A stretch of DNA of 64,000 nt from JBCCFW01 sp039029535 (GTDB lineage Bacteria; Acidobacteriota; JBCCFW01). Position numbers and translations under genes: made by a program. The stretch lies in NCBI GenBank assembly GCA_039029535.1, contig JBCCFW010000005.1:40625-104624 (forward strand). The letters run 5' to 3'. Shown in pieces: positions 25,537-33,519 of the stretch. The notes under the pieces were generated by a model. The model saw only the letters and a program-made list of their open reading frames with translations, was not told the origin of the DNA and searched no databases. The stretch's first letter is position 1, and each line of letters begins with the position of its first letter.

Positions 25537-25686
25537 TCAGTTAAGCTCCGGCATGGAGGGCGGACCGGCCGCCGCTCCGGGGTCTCGCGCTTGCGTGCCT
25601 GACCGGCGAAGATCTCATTTTCTCGGCGCTCGCCGGCCCACGGAGGGGGGTTTCGGCGCGGGCTTTCCACCGTTCACCAGCTGTCG

Positions 25687-26460
25687 ATGAGCCCCGATCA
25701 CCGGCCTTCCGACTCCGAGACGACTCGCGAGAGCCGACCCACCGCCGCGGAGGGTCCCAGCGAGGAGTTCGTCCAGGCCTGCGAGGACGCCGGCGTCCAC
25801 CCGATCCGGCACGAGGCCCTGTGGAAGCTCTACGTGGCCGTGCCCGACGGTGCCGCTCGCTCGAATCGGCTCGAGTGGCTCATGGAGGACCACGCCCACT
25901 GGCAGCTCTTCGAGAGCTCGCGCCAGGGTGACGAGGCGGCAGCTCGCGCCTTCGAGAAGCACTGGCGTCGCATCGTCGGTGCGTTCGTGGGTCGTCGCCT
26001 GCCTCCCCAGGACCAGGAGGACTTCTTCCTCCGCTTCCTGGTCCTCGTCCACGAGCGCGTCGTCGAACGCTTCCAGTGGCAGGCACCGTTCTCCGCCTAC
26101 CTCCGACAGGTGATGGTCAACGCCTGGCGCGACGAGGCCGCCAAGCGAGCGCGCCTCTCCAGTCGCGAGGTCGAGCTCGACGAGGAGGAACAGGATCGCA
26201 GCGAGACGTGGCGTTCGCGCGAGCCCTCTCCCGAGCGCCAGCTCCTGGCACGCGAGTCGGTCGCCGCCCTCCGCTCGGCTCTCGAAGAGCTCAACCCCAT
26301 CGATCGCCGCATCGTCCTCGCCTGCCTCGTCGAGGAGCAGTCCGGTCAGGAACTGGCCGCCGAGCTGGGCATGAGTCGTGGGGCGCTCTACCAGCGCCTC
26401 CACCGGGCCAAGCGTCGGCTGCACGAGCTGGTCGAGGGGCGCGGGACCGGACGCACTTGA
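25687..26460 (+). CDS. ECF-type RNA polymerase sigma factor
   Basis: 257 residues. The N-terminal 75 residues are not part of the sigma core. Region 2 spans about 80-150 ('ESSRQGDEAAARAFEKHWRRIVGAFVGRR', 'DQEDFFLRFLVLVHERVVERFQ', 'PFSAYLRQVMVNAWRDEAAKR') and region 4 about 195-250 ('LEELNPIDRRIVLACLVEEQSGQELAAELGMSRGALYQRLHRAKRRL'). Its stop overlaps the TTG start of the TPR-CHAT gene (TTGA), so the two are made together. The N-terminal extension could be the contact for a regulator. No classical anti-sigma follows directly; a zinc-finger protein is encoded at 30632. Confidence 0.92.
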   Translation: MSPDHRPSDSETTRESRPTAAEGPSEEFVQACEDAGVHPIRHEALWKLYVAVPDGAARSNRLEWLMEDHAHWQLFESSRQGDEAAARAFEKHWRRIVGAFVGRRLPPQDQEDFFLRFLVLVHERVVERFQWQAPFSAYLRQVMVNAWRDEAAKRARLSSREVELDEEEQDRSETWRSREPSPERQLLARESVAALRSALEELNPIDRRIVLACLVEEQSGQELAAELGMSRGALYQRLHRAKRRLHELVEGRGTGRT

Positions 26461-29213
26461 GCGACGATCACTCCGACTCCACCTTTCGTCGCGGGCTGGC
26501 CGCGCTCCAGGGCGGACGGCTCGCGCACGCGCAACGATTGCTCGCGCAAGCCCTGCGTGAAGGTGGACCCGAACGCTCGTGGGCTTGCCAGGAGCTGGTC
26601 AACGCCTGCCTGCGGAGGAAGGACCCGGAGCGCGCCGAGGAGCTTCTCGCCGAGATCCTCGATCCCACCGATCCCCTCCTTCTCCATGGTCGCGGCTACC
26701 TGGCCAGACGATTGGGTCGCAACGACGAGGCCTTGGCTCTCTTCGAGGAGGCGTTCGCTCATCCGGAACGCCCGCTCGCGGTACTGTGCGAGCTGGGCTG
26801 GATGCGCCTGGCAGCGGGCCTGGAGGAGGAAGGGCGCGCCCTGCTCACCGAGGCCCACCTCGAGTTCGAGGAACGCGGCGACCTCTGGGGTGCCGCGTCG
26901 GCGCTGACGCATCTCGCAACGCACGCCACCGTGCTGTTTCGGCTGGAGGAAGCCGAAGACCTTCTCGGACGAGCCCGGCAGGCCAAGGAAGCCTGCGGTG
27001 ATCTCCTCGGCCTGGCGACCGTCCACTACAACGTCGGCTACCTCCACTTCACCTCGGCACGTCACCTCGAGAGCCTGCCTCCCTTGGAGAAGGCCCTCGA
27101 GCTGCAGCGACGTCTCCGCTTCAAGGAGGGGATGGCCTTCACCCTCAACGTCATCGCCTGCTGTCGCATCGAGCTGGGTGACCTCGACCTTGCCGCCGAC
27201 CTCCTCCGCGCCAACCTCCGGCTCCAGCGCGGTCTCGCCCAGGGACTCTCGACGCAGGTCGAGGCGTCCGTGCGCTCGAACCTCGGCCTCGTCGCCTCGC
27301 TCCGCGATCGGCCCCGCACGGCCCGGCGGCAGTACGAGAAGGCCCTCGAGCTCGCCGTGGCGCGAGGCGACGCGGAAGAGCAAGCCACGGTCACCGCCAA
27401 CCTTTGCTTCGCGCTCCGCATCGCGGGTCGCTACTCCGACGCTCTCGCGATCATCGACTCCACCCCCGAGCTCAGTGGGGCCACGCCACGCTCCCAGGCG
27501 ATGCTCGCGAGCGAACGGGTTCGCCTGCTGCTGAAACTCGACCGGAACGACGAGGCGCTCGTCGCCGCCCGTCACGTCACGAACATCACCCGACAGTGGA
27601 CCGAGGATGAGCAGGCCCTCGCCGTGCAAGCGATCGAAGCGAACGTGTGCCTGGGCCTGGCGCATGCCGCGTGTGGCGACATCGCCGAGGCGCGGAAGGT
27701 GCTCAACGAGACGGTGGCCCGCGTCGACCAGCTCGTGGCTCAGCTCCCGAGCGCTCACGCTCGCTCCGGTCTCGCGGAGCTGCTGCGATCGGCGGAAGAC
27801 TGCCTGGTCGATCATCTCGTCGACGAGGGTGACTCGTTCGGGGCCTGGGAGCGCATCCGACAGGCCAAGGCTCAGGAGCTCGCGCTCACCCTGCGTCGAG
27901 GTCGTCGTTCACTCGTCACCGACGATCGCATCCATCCGCTGGAGGTCGTCGAGGCCGAGCTGCGACTGCTCATCTCGGCACCCGAGCTCGGCCCGAGCGA
28001 ACGACGTCGGCTCCAGGAGCTGCGCACCCGTCATCGTCTCCTCCTGAGCGAGCTCGACGACGATGCTCGGCTGGCCGAGGGCTCCGACGAGTCGAGCTGG
28101 TCGGCCCACGAGCTGCTCGAGAAGCTCGATCCGAGCGTCGTGCTCGTGGAGTACTTCACGACCGAGCGCACGACCTGGGCGTTTCGGCTTCATCGCGGCG
28201 AGCTCGAGGTCTTCGACCTCCGCTTCCCGGGCACGCGAGTCCGTCGCGCGATCCACCGCTACCGCGAGCCCTTCGAGATGGCGGGCTCCGGTCCGGAAGC
28301 GAGCTTGGCGCTGCGAGCGGTCGACTGGGAGCGAGGCCTGCGCCTGCATCGCAAGCTCATCGCCCCGGTGCTCGCCGACCTGGCGGATGAGGATCTCCGC
28401 CTGATCCTCTGCCCGGACGGCCCCCTGCACGGCCTGGTCTTCGAGACGCTGCCGCTCGACGACTGCGGCGACGAGTTCCTGATCGACCGTCACGAGCTGG
28501 CGCTCCTGCCTTCGTCTCAGCTCTGGCGCGCTGCTCGAGCCTGGCCCCGCTCGCCCCGGGTCGTCGCGTTCGCGCACTCACCCGAGTCGGAGCGAACGAT
28601 CCACGCTCTCGGTCGCGAGCACCGCGTCGGCCCTCTCCCCGCTCTCGATCAAGAGCTCGAAGCCTGGCGACGTCACTTTCCGAAGCTGCGCATCGTCGCG
28701 GATCGTGAGGCCAACGCCGCGGCCTACGTTCGTGAGGCTGGTGAGGCCGACATCCTTCACCTCGCCGCCCACGGTTTCGCCGACCCGCTGACGCCGGCGC
28801 TCTCCGGCCTCGCCTTGATGAGTGCCGATGGAGCGACGCTCGACCTCCTCACGGCCGAACAGGTCGCCCGTCACCCCCTGGTCGCAAGGCTCGTCTTGCT
28901 GAGCGCTTGCGAGAGCGCCGGAGGCGAGCTGCGAGTGAGAGAAGGTGTTCACGGGCTGGTGCGCTCGTTCCTCGAAGCCGGTGGTGAAGCCGTTCTCGCC
29001 TCGGCTTGGCGGGTCGACGACGAGGCGACGGCCGCCTTCATGAAGCTGCTGGTTCCGGCCCTTCTCGAACGAAAAGGCGACCGCGTCGCCGCGGTCGCCT
29101 CGGCCCGACGTCGCTTCCGAGCCTGGGCTCGGAAGGAACAGCCGGGTTGGGATCATCCCTACTTCTGGGGTGCGCTCGGCCTCACCGACCTGGCACCCCA
29201 GCCGCGGGGCTGA
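26457..29213 (+). CDS. TPR-CHAT protein (caspase-like protease) coupled to the sigma factor
   Basis: 918 residues from a TTG that overlaps the sigma-factor stop (TTGA). Residues 10-530 are tetratricopeptide repeats ('LLGRARQAKEACGDLLGLATVHYN', 'AADLLRANLRLQRGL', 'ARRQYEKALELA'), followed by a coiled segment and a C-terminal CHAT domain (about 620-915). The caspase dyad is visible: H772 in 'HLAAHGF' and C818 in 'LLSACESAGG', with 'GLVRSFLEAGGEAVLASAW' and 'DHPYFWGAL' as in other CHAT proteins. Known CHAT proteins are site-specific proteases. Coupling suggests it cleaves a partner that controls this sigma factor, which is inference from context. Confidence 0.92.
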   Translation: MSDDHSDSTFRRGLAALQGGRLAHAQRLLAQALREGGPERSWACQELVNACLRRKDPERAEELLAEILDPTDPLLLHGRGYLARRLGRNDEALALFEEAFAHPERPLAVLCELGWMRLAAGLEEEGRALLTEAHLEFEERGDLWGAASALTHLATHATVLFRLEEAEDLLGRARQAKEACGDLLGLATVHYNVGYLHFTSARHLESLPPLEKALELQRRLRFKEGMAFTLNVIACCRIELGDLDLAADLLRANLRLQRGLAQGLSTQVEASVRSNLGLVASLRDRPRTARRQYEKALELAVARGDAEEQATVTANLCFALRIAGRYSDALAIIDSTPELSGATPRSQAMLASERVRLLLKLDRNDEALVAARHVTNITRQWTEDEQALAVQAIEANVCLGLAHAACGDIAEARKVLNETVARVDQLVAQLPSAHARSGLAELLRSAEDCLVDHLVDEGDSFGAWERIRQAKAQELALTLRRGRRSLVTDDRIHPLEVVEAELRLLISAPELGPSERRRLQELRTRHRLLLSELDDDARLAEGSDESSWSAHELLEKLDPSVVLVEYFTTERTTWAFRLHRGELEVFDLRFPGTRVRRAIHRYREPFEMAGSGPEASLALRAVDWERGLRLHRKLIAPVLADLADEDLRLILCPDGPLHGLVFETLPLDDCGDEFLIDRHELALLPSSQLWRAARAWPRSPRVVAFAHSPESERTIHALGREHRVGPLPALDQELEAWRRHFPKLRIVADREANAAAYVREAGEADILHLAAHGFADPLTPALSGLALMSADGATLDLLTAEQVARHPLVARLVLLSACESAGGELRVREGVHGLVRSFLEAGGEAVLASAWRVDDEATAAFMKLLVPALLERKGDRVAAVASARRRFRAWARKEQPGWDHPYFWGALGLTDLAPQPRG

Positions 29214-29216
29214 GCC

Positions 29217-30122
29217 TCACTCGCCTCCATCGTCGGACGGCGGCCCAACGGCGATGACCTGATCCTCGGTGACCATCGCGTCCCAACCACCCGAGATGGC
29301 GGCGACGTCGTCGAGACGTGAAGAGAGCTGGACCTGTCCGTCCCAGATCATCATGCCGAAGGTCTCGGTCTCGCCATTGAACACGACGCCCTGCGGCGGG
29401 CCCGTCGTGGACGGCATGCCGAGATTCGCCGGCGAGTCCGGAATGACCGTGACCTGCACGTCGTACTGTCCGTTCGGAAGATCGCGCAGCAGCGTGATCG
29501 CGGGGGTCGAGAAGTTCACGGCCGGAGCGGTCACCGTCTGCCACTCGTCCAGGTCCACCGGACCGGAGACGCCGACGTACAGGTGGATGTCACCGGCCTG
29601 GACGGGCGAGTTCGCGAGGCCCTTCAGGCTCACGGCGGAGAGCAGCTCCACGTTGGTCAGCCCGGGACTGGAGAGAGACGCGTTGGAGAGCTGCACGCCA
29701 TCGTTGGCTCCGAGCGGGCAGCCGGGTCCGTTCGACGCCAAGATGCAGTCGGCCTTCTTCGGCGGCGCCATCGTGTCCGAATACGAGTGAGGCGTGCAGG
29801 CGAGGTCGTTGAGACAGACACAGTGAGTCTTGCCCAGCAGCAGGTAGGCGTAGCGGGTGCCCATCGTGCAGTTCGTCGAGAGCTGGGTGGTGTAGACGTC
29901 GTGGTAGGTGTGCGCGATTTCGGGATCACCGATGCTCCAGTCCTGGCCGACCTGACGTCCGGTGGAGAGGATGCTCAGCGCAGTGCCGCCAGCGGGCGGG
30001 TACTGACAACCGTCTTCGCCATTGCCCGAGTCGGTCGGGTCCTCGGCGGCGAAGGCCGACAGTGACAGGGAAAGGAAGAGAGCGGCGACGAGGCCGCGAC
30101 GTGACGAGCGAAGTTCGTGCAT
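29217..30122 (-). CDS. Exported protein with 'VQVTVIPD...GETE' domain, distant paralogue
   Basis: 301 residues with a signal peptide (residues 1-26, 'LVAALFLSLSLSAFAAED'). The N-terminal half has many Cys ('ANCTMG'-like region, 'CVCLNDLAC', 'CILASNGPGCPLG'), probably disulfide-bonded. The C-terminal half has 'YDVQVTVIPDSPANLG', 'PPQGVVFNGETETFGMMIWDG', which lines up with 'FVQVTVIPDQGGATLP', 'SGVWSGSGETENAFLMVE' in the two proteins at 31420 and 32517. It faces the TPR-CHAT gene, with 3 bases between the two stops. Role unknown; presumably periplasmic or secreted. Confidence 0.75.
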   Translation of the reverse strand: MHELRSSRRGLVAALFLSLSLSAFAAEDPTDSGNGEDGCQYPPAGGTALSILSTGRQVGQDWSIGDPEIAHTYHDVYTTQLSTNCTMGTRYAYLLLGKTHCVCLNDLACTPHSYSDTMAPPKKADCILASNGPGCPLGANDGVQLSNASLSSPGLTNVELLSAVSLKGLANSPVQAGDIHLYVGVSGPVDLDEWQTVTAPAVNFSTPAITLLRDLPNGQYDVQVTVIPDSPANLGMPSTTGPPQGVVFNGETETFGMMIWDGQVQLSSRLDDVAAISGGWDAMVTEDQVIAVGPPSDDGGE

Positions 30123-30631
30123 GACTGATTCCCGATTTCGTTTCGTGAAAAAACAAGTCCCGCCGAAGCGGGCGCTCCCTGCCCTCCCAGTACGACCACC
30201 GAGACCGCGTCTCACGTCGCATCGAGAAAAACTTCTCGATGCTCCCGGACGGGCCCAGGAGCGGAAGCACGGCCCCTCCTCTTCAGGTGAGTGGAGACCT
30301 CCACGCCACCTCGGATCGAGCTCCCGAGCCGCCGTGCCACCACGGAACGGGAGGCGCTTCCTCCGGTCCCTGGCCGACGACGGCCCCGATTGACCCACTA
30401 AAATGATCGATGTCGAGGCTCAGGCCCACGCCTGGCCGCAGGCACTGATCACCCTTCCGAGCGCGCGAGACCGCGGATTCGGCCGTCTTCACGGAGAACG
30501 GACCATGAAAACCGCGTCAGGCACCGTGAGATCCGGCACCGGGAGGCGTGCTGGACAGGCAAGGGGTCAGCGCCATGAGAACATCCCGCTGGGGTCAGGG
30601 AAGCCCAGCGGTCAGAGCCGAGGACTGAGCA
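30123..30631. other. Divergent intergenic region, no gene seen
   Basis: About 510 bases between the divergent exported-protein gene and the zinc-finger TPR gene. Apart from the hairpin at 30148-30172, no convincing gene is seen. It must hold promoters for both flanking genes; no clear -35/-10 pair was recognised. It is a candidate site for the nearby ECF sigma factor. Confidence 0.4.
30148..30172 (-). terminator. Terminator-like hairpin in the leader of the exported-protein gene
   Basis: Read on the minus strand: CCCGC-TTCG-GCGGG, then ACTTG and a run of six T. It is a small intrinsic-terminator shape with a stable UUCG loop, 26 to 50 bases upstream of the ATG at 30122. No upstream minus-strand gene needs terminating here, so leader attenuation is possible. 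Confidence 0.45.
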
Positions 30632-31351
30632 ATGGGGACTGAGAGCCAGGAACATCCACGGGATGAGGAGCTCCGACGACTCGTCGCCGAGGCCGCACCG
30701 CAGCGGCGAGGTGACTGTCCGGAGGCGGAGGACCTGGTGAGCCTGGCCGACGGCGTGCTGGCCGATGAGGCCCGTCGTCGCGTGGAGGACCACCTGGCCC
30801 TGTGCACCCCCTGCACGGGGATCTTCGCCGGACTCCAGCGGGTCGACCAGCTCGGGCTTCGTGCGCCGGGCCCCGAGCAAGCCCAGGGCCTGCTCGACCG
30901 CCTAGCGGCGCTGGTGAGCTTCGAGCTCCCGCCGTCGCTGGCCGTGGCCGCGCGGGGTGCGGCCGCCGTGGAGGTCGACGAGGCCACCGACCTCTATCGG
31001 CAGGGCATGGAGCTCTACCGCGGGGGTCAGGTCGAGGAGGCTCAGGAGATGCTGAGCCGCGCCCATGCGGCCGGTGAGAGCTCGGCCGAGCTGCTGCTCT
31101 ACCTCGGCGCCTGCTCGCTTCACCTCGGCTGGCCCGAGGAAGCGCGGGGACATCTCGTCGCGGCCGTGCAGGCGGCGCCCAAGCTCGGCGAGCTGCGCTG
31201 GTACCTCGCGCAGGCCGAGCTCCTCCTCGGCTCCGGCGACGCCGCGCTCGAGCAGCTCAAGGCGGCCGGCAAGCTGCCCGGTCCGCAGAAGTCGGAGAGC
31301 AAGAAGCTCGCGACCGAGCTCAAGATCCTGCTCGCGTCCGAGTCGGACTGA
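30632..31351 (+). CDS. Zinc-finger (anti-sigma-like) TPR protein
   Basis: 239 residues. Residues 28-65 contain 'CPEAEDLVSLADGVLADEARRRVEDHLALCTPC', which has the H-x3-C-x2-C end and helix layout of the zinc-binding anti-sigma domain (ZAS/zf-HC2). No membrane segment follows, unlike most ECF anti-sigmas. Residues about 110-235 form TPR-like repeats ('YRQGMELYRGGQVEEAQEMLSRAH', 'YLGACSLHLGWPEEARGHLVAAV', 'WYLAQAELLLGSGDAALEQLKAA'). Given the sigma factor about 4 kb away it may be a soluble sigma regulator; this is inference. Confidence 0.75.
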   Translation: MGTESQEHPRDEELRRLVAEAAPQRRGDCPEAEDLVSLADGVLADEARRRVEDHLALCTPCTGIFAGLQRVDQLGLRAPGPEQAQGLLDRLAALVSFELPPSLAVAARGAAAVEVDEATDLYRQGMELYRGGQVEEAQEMLSRAHAAGESSAELLLYLGACSLHLGWPEEARGHLVAAVQAAPKLGELRWYLAQAELLLGSGDAALEQLKAAGKLPGPQKSESKKLATELKILLASESD

Positions 31352-31367
31352 GCTCACGCCAGCAGGT

Positions 31368-31397
31368 GGCCGGGAGCGTCGTGAGACGCCCCCGGCC
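31368..31397. terminator. Bidirectional hairpin terminator
   Basis: GGCCGGGAGCGTC-GTGA-GACGCCCCCGGCC, a nearly perfect 13-bp stem, lies between convergent genes (stops at 31351 and 31420). A homologous hairpin follows the duplicate gene at 32466-32493. No T-run. Confidence 0.6.
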
Positions 31398-31419
31398 CGC
31401 GTCGATCAGACGCCCTGCC

Positions 31420-32226
31420 TCAGTTGCAGGTCAGGACCTGGTTGCAGGTGCTCGGCGTGACCACGCCGTCGGACGGGCAGAAGTAGATCGCGTGAGCGGT
31501 CGAACCCGGGGTGGCCTGCTCGACCATGAGAAACGCGTTCTCGGTCTCGCCGGAACCCGACCAGACTCCCGACGGCGGGCTCGGTAGCGTGGCACCGCCC
31601 TGGTCGGGGATGACCGTCACCTGGACGAAGTGCCACTCGTTGGGCTCGACCTGGAAGCCCCGCTGCACCGACTGGACGACCGGGCCGGCGTAGACCGGAC
31701 CCCACTCCTGCTCACGATCGGTCGTGTCGGAGAGACGGGCCGTACCGGTGTAGAGCGAGGCCGGGATGCCCCAGGCCGCGCCTGAAACGAAGGACACGGT
31801 CAGGTCGACGTCGAACAGGTCGCCGCCACCACCGGTGACCAGCTGAGCACAACCGCTGACGGCGGTGCCGCCGTCGGCGCTGGCGGGATCCTGAGCGCAG
31901 CTCTCGTCGGGCAGCGTCAGGGCGTCGTCGTGCTCGCACTGAACGGCGGTGGAGCCGAGCGCGAGGGACGGCGAGCCAGTCTCGGAATGGCTGATGGATG
32001 GCGCAAAGCCGGTGCTCAGGATGATGAGAGCAACGTCGTGCGTCTGGAGATTGCCGGAGATGAGCCCGGTCTCGATCCAGGCGACCGACAGCTCGTGAGT
32101 GCGGATGTCGTCGAGCGAATGCCCAGTGTCGAGGATGAGGGGATCGATCTCGAAGGCCGTGGCCCTCGAGGACAGCCCGAGTCCGAGTAGCAGTGCAAGA
32201 ACAGGAACGAAATGTCGTGTCGACAT
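31420..32226 (-). CDS. Exported 'VQVTVIPD...GETE' protein, tandem copy 1
   Basis: 268 residues. Signal peptide at residues 1-24 ('LALLLGLGLSSRATAFE'). AAAGGAGGGTTC precedes the ATG directly. The mature protein begins 'LILDTGHSLDDIRTHEL', has a Cys-containing middle ('VQCEHDD', 'DESCAQDPAS', 'VSGCAQL'), 'DLTVSFVSGAAWGIPASLYTG', then 'FVQVTVIPDQGGATLP' and 'GETENAFLMVEQ', ending with paired Cys ('FCPSDG', 'STCNQVLTCN'). It is nearly identical to the next gene from about residue 25 to the end. Function unknown; disulfide-stabilised and exported. Confidence 0.8.
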   Translation of the reverse strand: MSTRHFVPVLALLLGLGLSSRATAFEIDPLILDTGHSLDDIRTHELSVAWIETGLISGNLQTHDVALIILSTGFAPSISHSETGSPSLALGSTAVQCEHDDALTLPDESCAQDPASADGGTAVSGCAQLVTGGGGDLFDVDLTVSFVSGAAWGIPASLYTGTARLSDTTDREQEWGPVYAGPVVQSVQRGFQVEPNEWHFVQVTVIPDQGGATLPSPPSGVWSGSGETENAFLMVEQATPGSTAHAIYFCPSDGVVTPSTCNQVLTCN

Positions 32227-32465
32227 GAACCCTCCTTTGAAGAGAGCCCGAGTCGGACGCCGTCAACACGTCCCCTCCACGCATCCAGGTGACCTCTCAC
32301 CGTCTCCCTCCAAGGACTAGTGAATTGGTGATGACCGGTCTAGGGGACCGGCGCGGTTTCAACCTACGATGCCGGACTTCAGACCGGCAACGATGAGCGT
32401 TCGGTGCACGACACGCTCACTCCAACTCACGTCCGAGTCGGGTTGAGCGCATCGATCGGTAGGCA

Positions 32466-32493
32466 GCCGGGAGCATCGCGAGACGCTCCCGGC
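32466..32493 (-). terminator. Hairpin terminator after tandem copy 2
   Basis: GCCGGGAGC ... GCTCCCGGC, a perfect 9-bp stem with a 10-base loop, located 24 bases after the stop of the gene at 32517. It corresponds to the hairpin at 31368-31397. Confidence 0.55.
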
Positions 32494-32516
32494 CGAAGCG
32501 GATCAGACGCCCTGCC

Positions 32517-33314
32517 TCAGTTGCAGGTCAGGACCTGGTTGCAGGTGCTCGGCGTGACCACGCCGTCGGACGGACAGAGGTAAATCGCGTGAGCGCTCGC
32601 CCCCGGGGTGACCTGCTCGACCATGAGAAACGCGTTCTCGGTCTCGCCGGAACCCGACCAGACACCCGACGGCGGGCTCGGTAGCGTGGCACCGCCCTGG
32701 TCGGGGATGACCGTCACTTGGACGAAATGCCACTCGTTGGGCTCGACCTGGAAGCCCCGCTGCACCGACTGGACGACCGGACCGGCGTAGACCGGACCCC
32801 ACTCCTGCTCACGATCGGTCGTGTCGGAGAGACGGGCCGTACCGGTGTAGAGCGAGGCCGGGATGCCCCAGGCCGCGCCTGAAACGAAGGATACGGTCAG
32901 GTCGACGTCGAACAGGTCGCCGCCCGACCCCGAGGCCAGCTGAGCGCAGCCGCTGACGGCGATGCCGTCGTCGGCGGTCGCTGGGTCCTGGGCACAAGTC
33001 TCGGATGGAAGAGTCAAGGCATCGTCGTGCTCACACTGCACGGCGGTGGAGCCGAGGGCGAGAGACGGCGAACCAGTCTCGGAGTGGCTGATGGACGGCG
33101 CGAAGCCGGTGCTCAGGATGACGAGAGCAATGTCGTGCGTCTGAAGATTGCCGGAGATGAGCCCGGTCTCCGTCCAACCGACCTCCAGCTCGTGAGTACG
33201 GATGTCGTCGAGCGAGTGACCCGTGTCGAGGATCAGGTCTTCGAGCTCGAAGGCCGTGGCCACCGATGACAGCCCGAGACCGAGCACGACAAGAACGATT
33301 CGAAGCGAAAGCAC
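32517..33314 (-). CDS. Exported 'VQVTVIPD...GETE' protein, tandem copy 2
   Basis: 265 residues from a GTG at 33314, chosen because AGAGGAGGGTTC stands just before it exactly as in copy 1, and because it yields a signal peptide ('LRIVLVVLGLGLSSVATAFE'). A longer frame upstream is merely open leader. The mature protein repeats copy 1 almost residue for residue: 'LILDTGHSLDDIRTHEL', 'GLISGNLQTHDIALVILSTG', 'VQVTVIPDQGG', 'STCNQVLTCN'. Small changes cluster around residues 100-130. Function unknown. Confidence 0.8.
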   Translation of the reverse strand: MLSLRIVLVVLGLGLSSVATAFELEDLILDTGHSLDDIRTHELEVGWTETGLISGNLQTHDIALVILSTGFAPSISHSETGSPSLALGSTAVQCEHDDALTLPSETCAQDPATADDGIAVSGCAQLASGSGGDLFDVDLTVSFVSGAAWGIPASLYTGTARLSDTTDREQEWGPVYAGPVVQSVQRGFQVEPNEWHFVQVTVIPDQGGATLPSPPSGVWSGSGETENAFLMVEQVTPGASAHAIYLCPSDGVVTPSTCNQVLTCN

Positions 33315-33519
33315 GTGAACCCTCCTCTCGAAGAGAGCTCGGATCGGATGCCGCCAACACGCCCCCTCAACGCATCCACGCACGCCCTCACCGTCTCCCT
33401 CCCAGGATAGTGTTTGGTGAAGGACCGGCTTCGAAGAGCCGGCGTCGATTCAACGTACTGCCTCGGACTCGCCGGTGCAAGCAAGGCACCCGGCAAGCCA
33501 GTCACTCAGGGCGAGACGC

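Larger units (their letters stand above)
31366..33420 (-). repeat. Tandem duplication of a 1.0-1.1 kb gene unit
   Basis: Two head-to-tail units, about 31366-32345 and 32464-33420, each with terminator hairpin, coding sequence and leader. Similarity includes the non-coding leader (minus strand 'CTGGGAGGGAGACGGTGAG' against 'TTGGAGGGAGACGGTGAG') and the GGAGGGTTC ribosome site. Identity is very high in the 3' two thirds of the genes and lower in signal peptides and leaders. Confidence 0.85.

Noticed and set aside
26457..29213. Type III-E CRISPR (craspase) locus suggested by the TPR-CHAT protein
   Set aside because: No Cas7-11-like gene, Csx30/31 or repeat array is present in the window.
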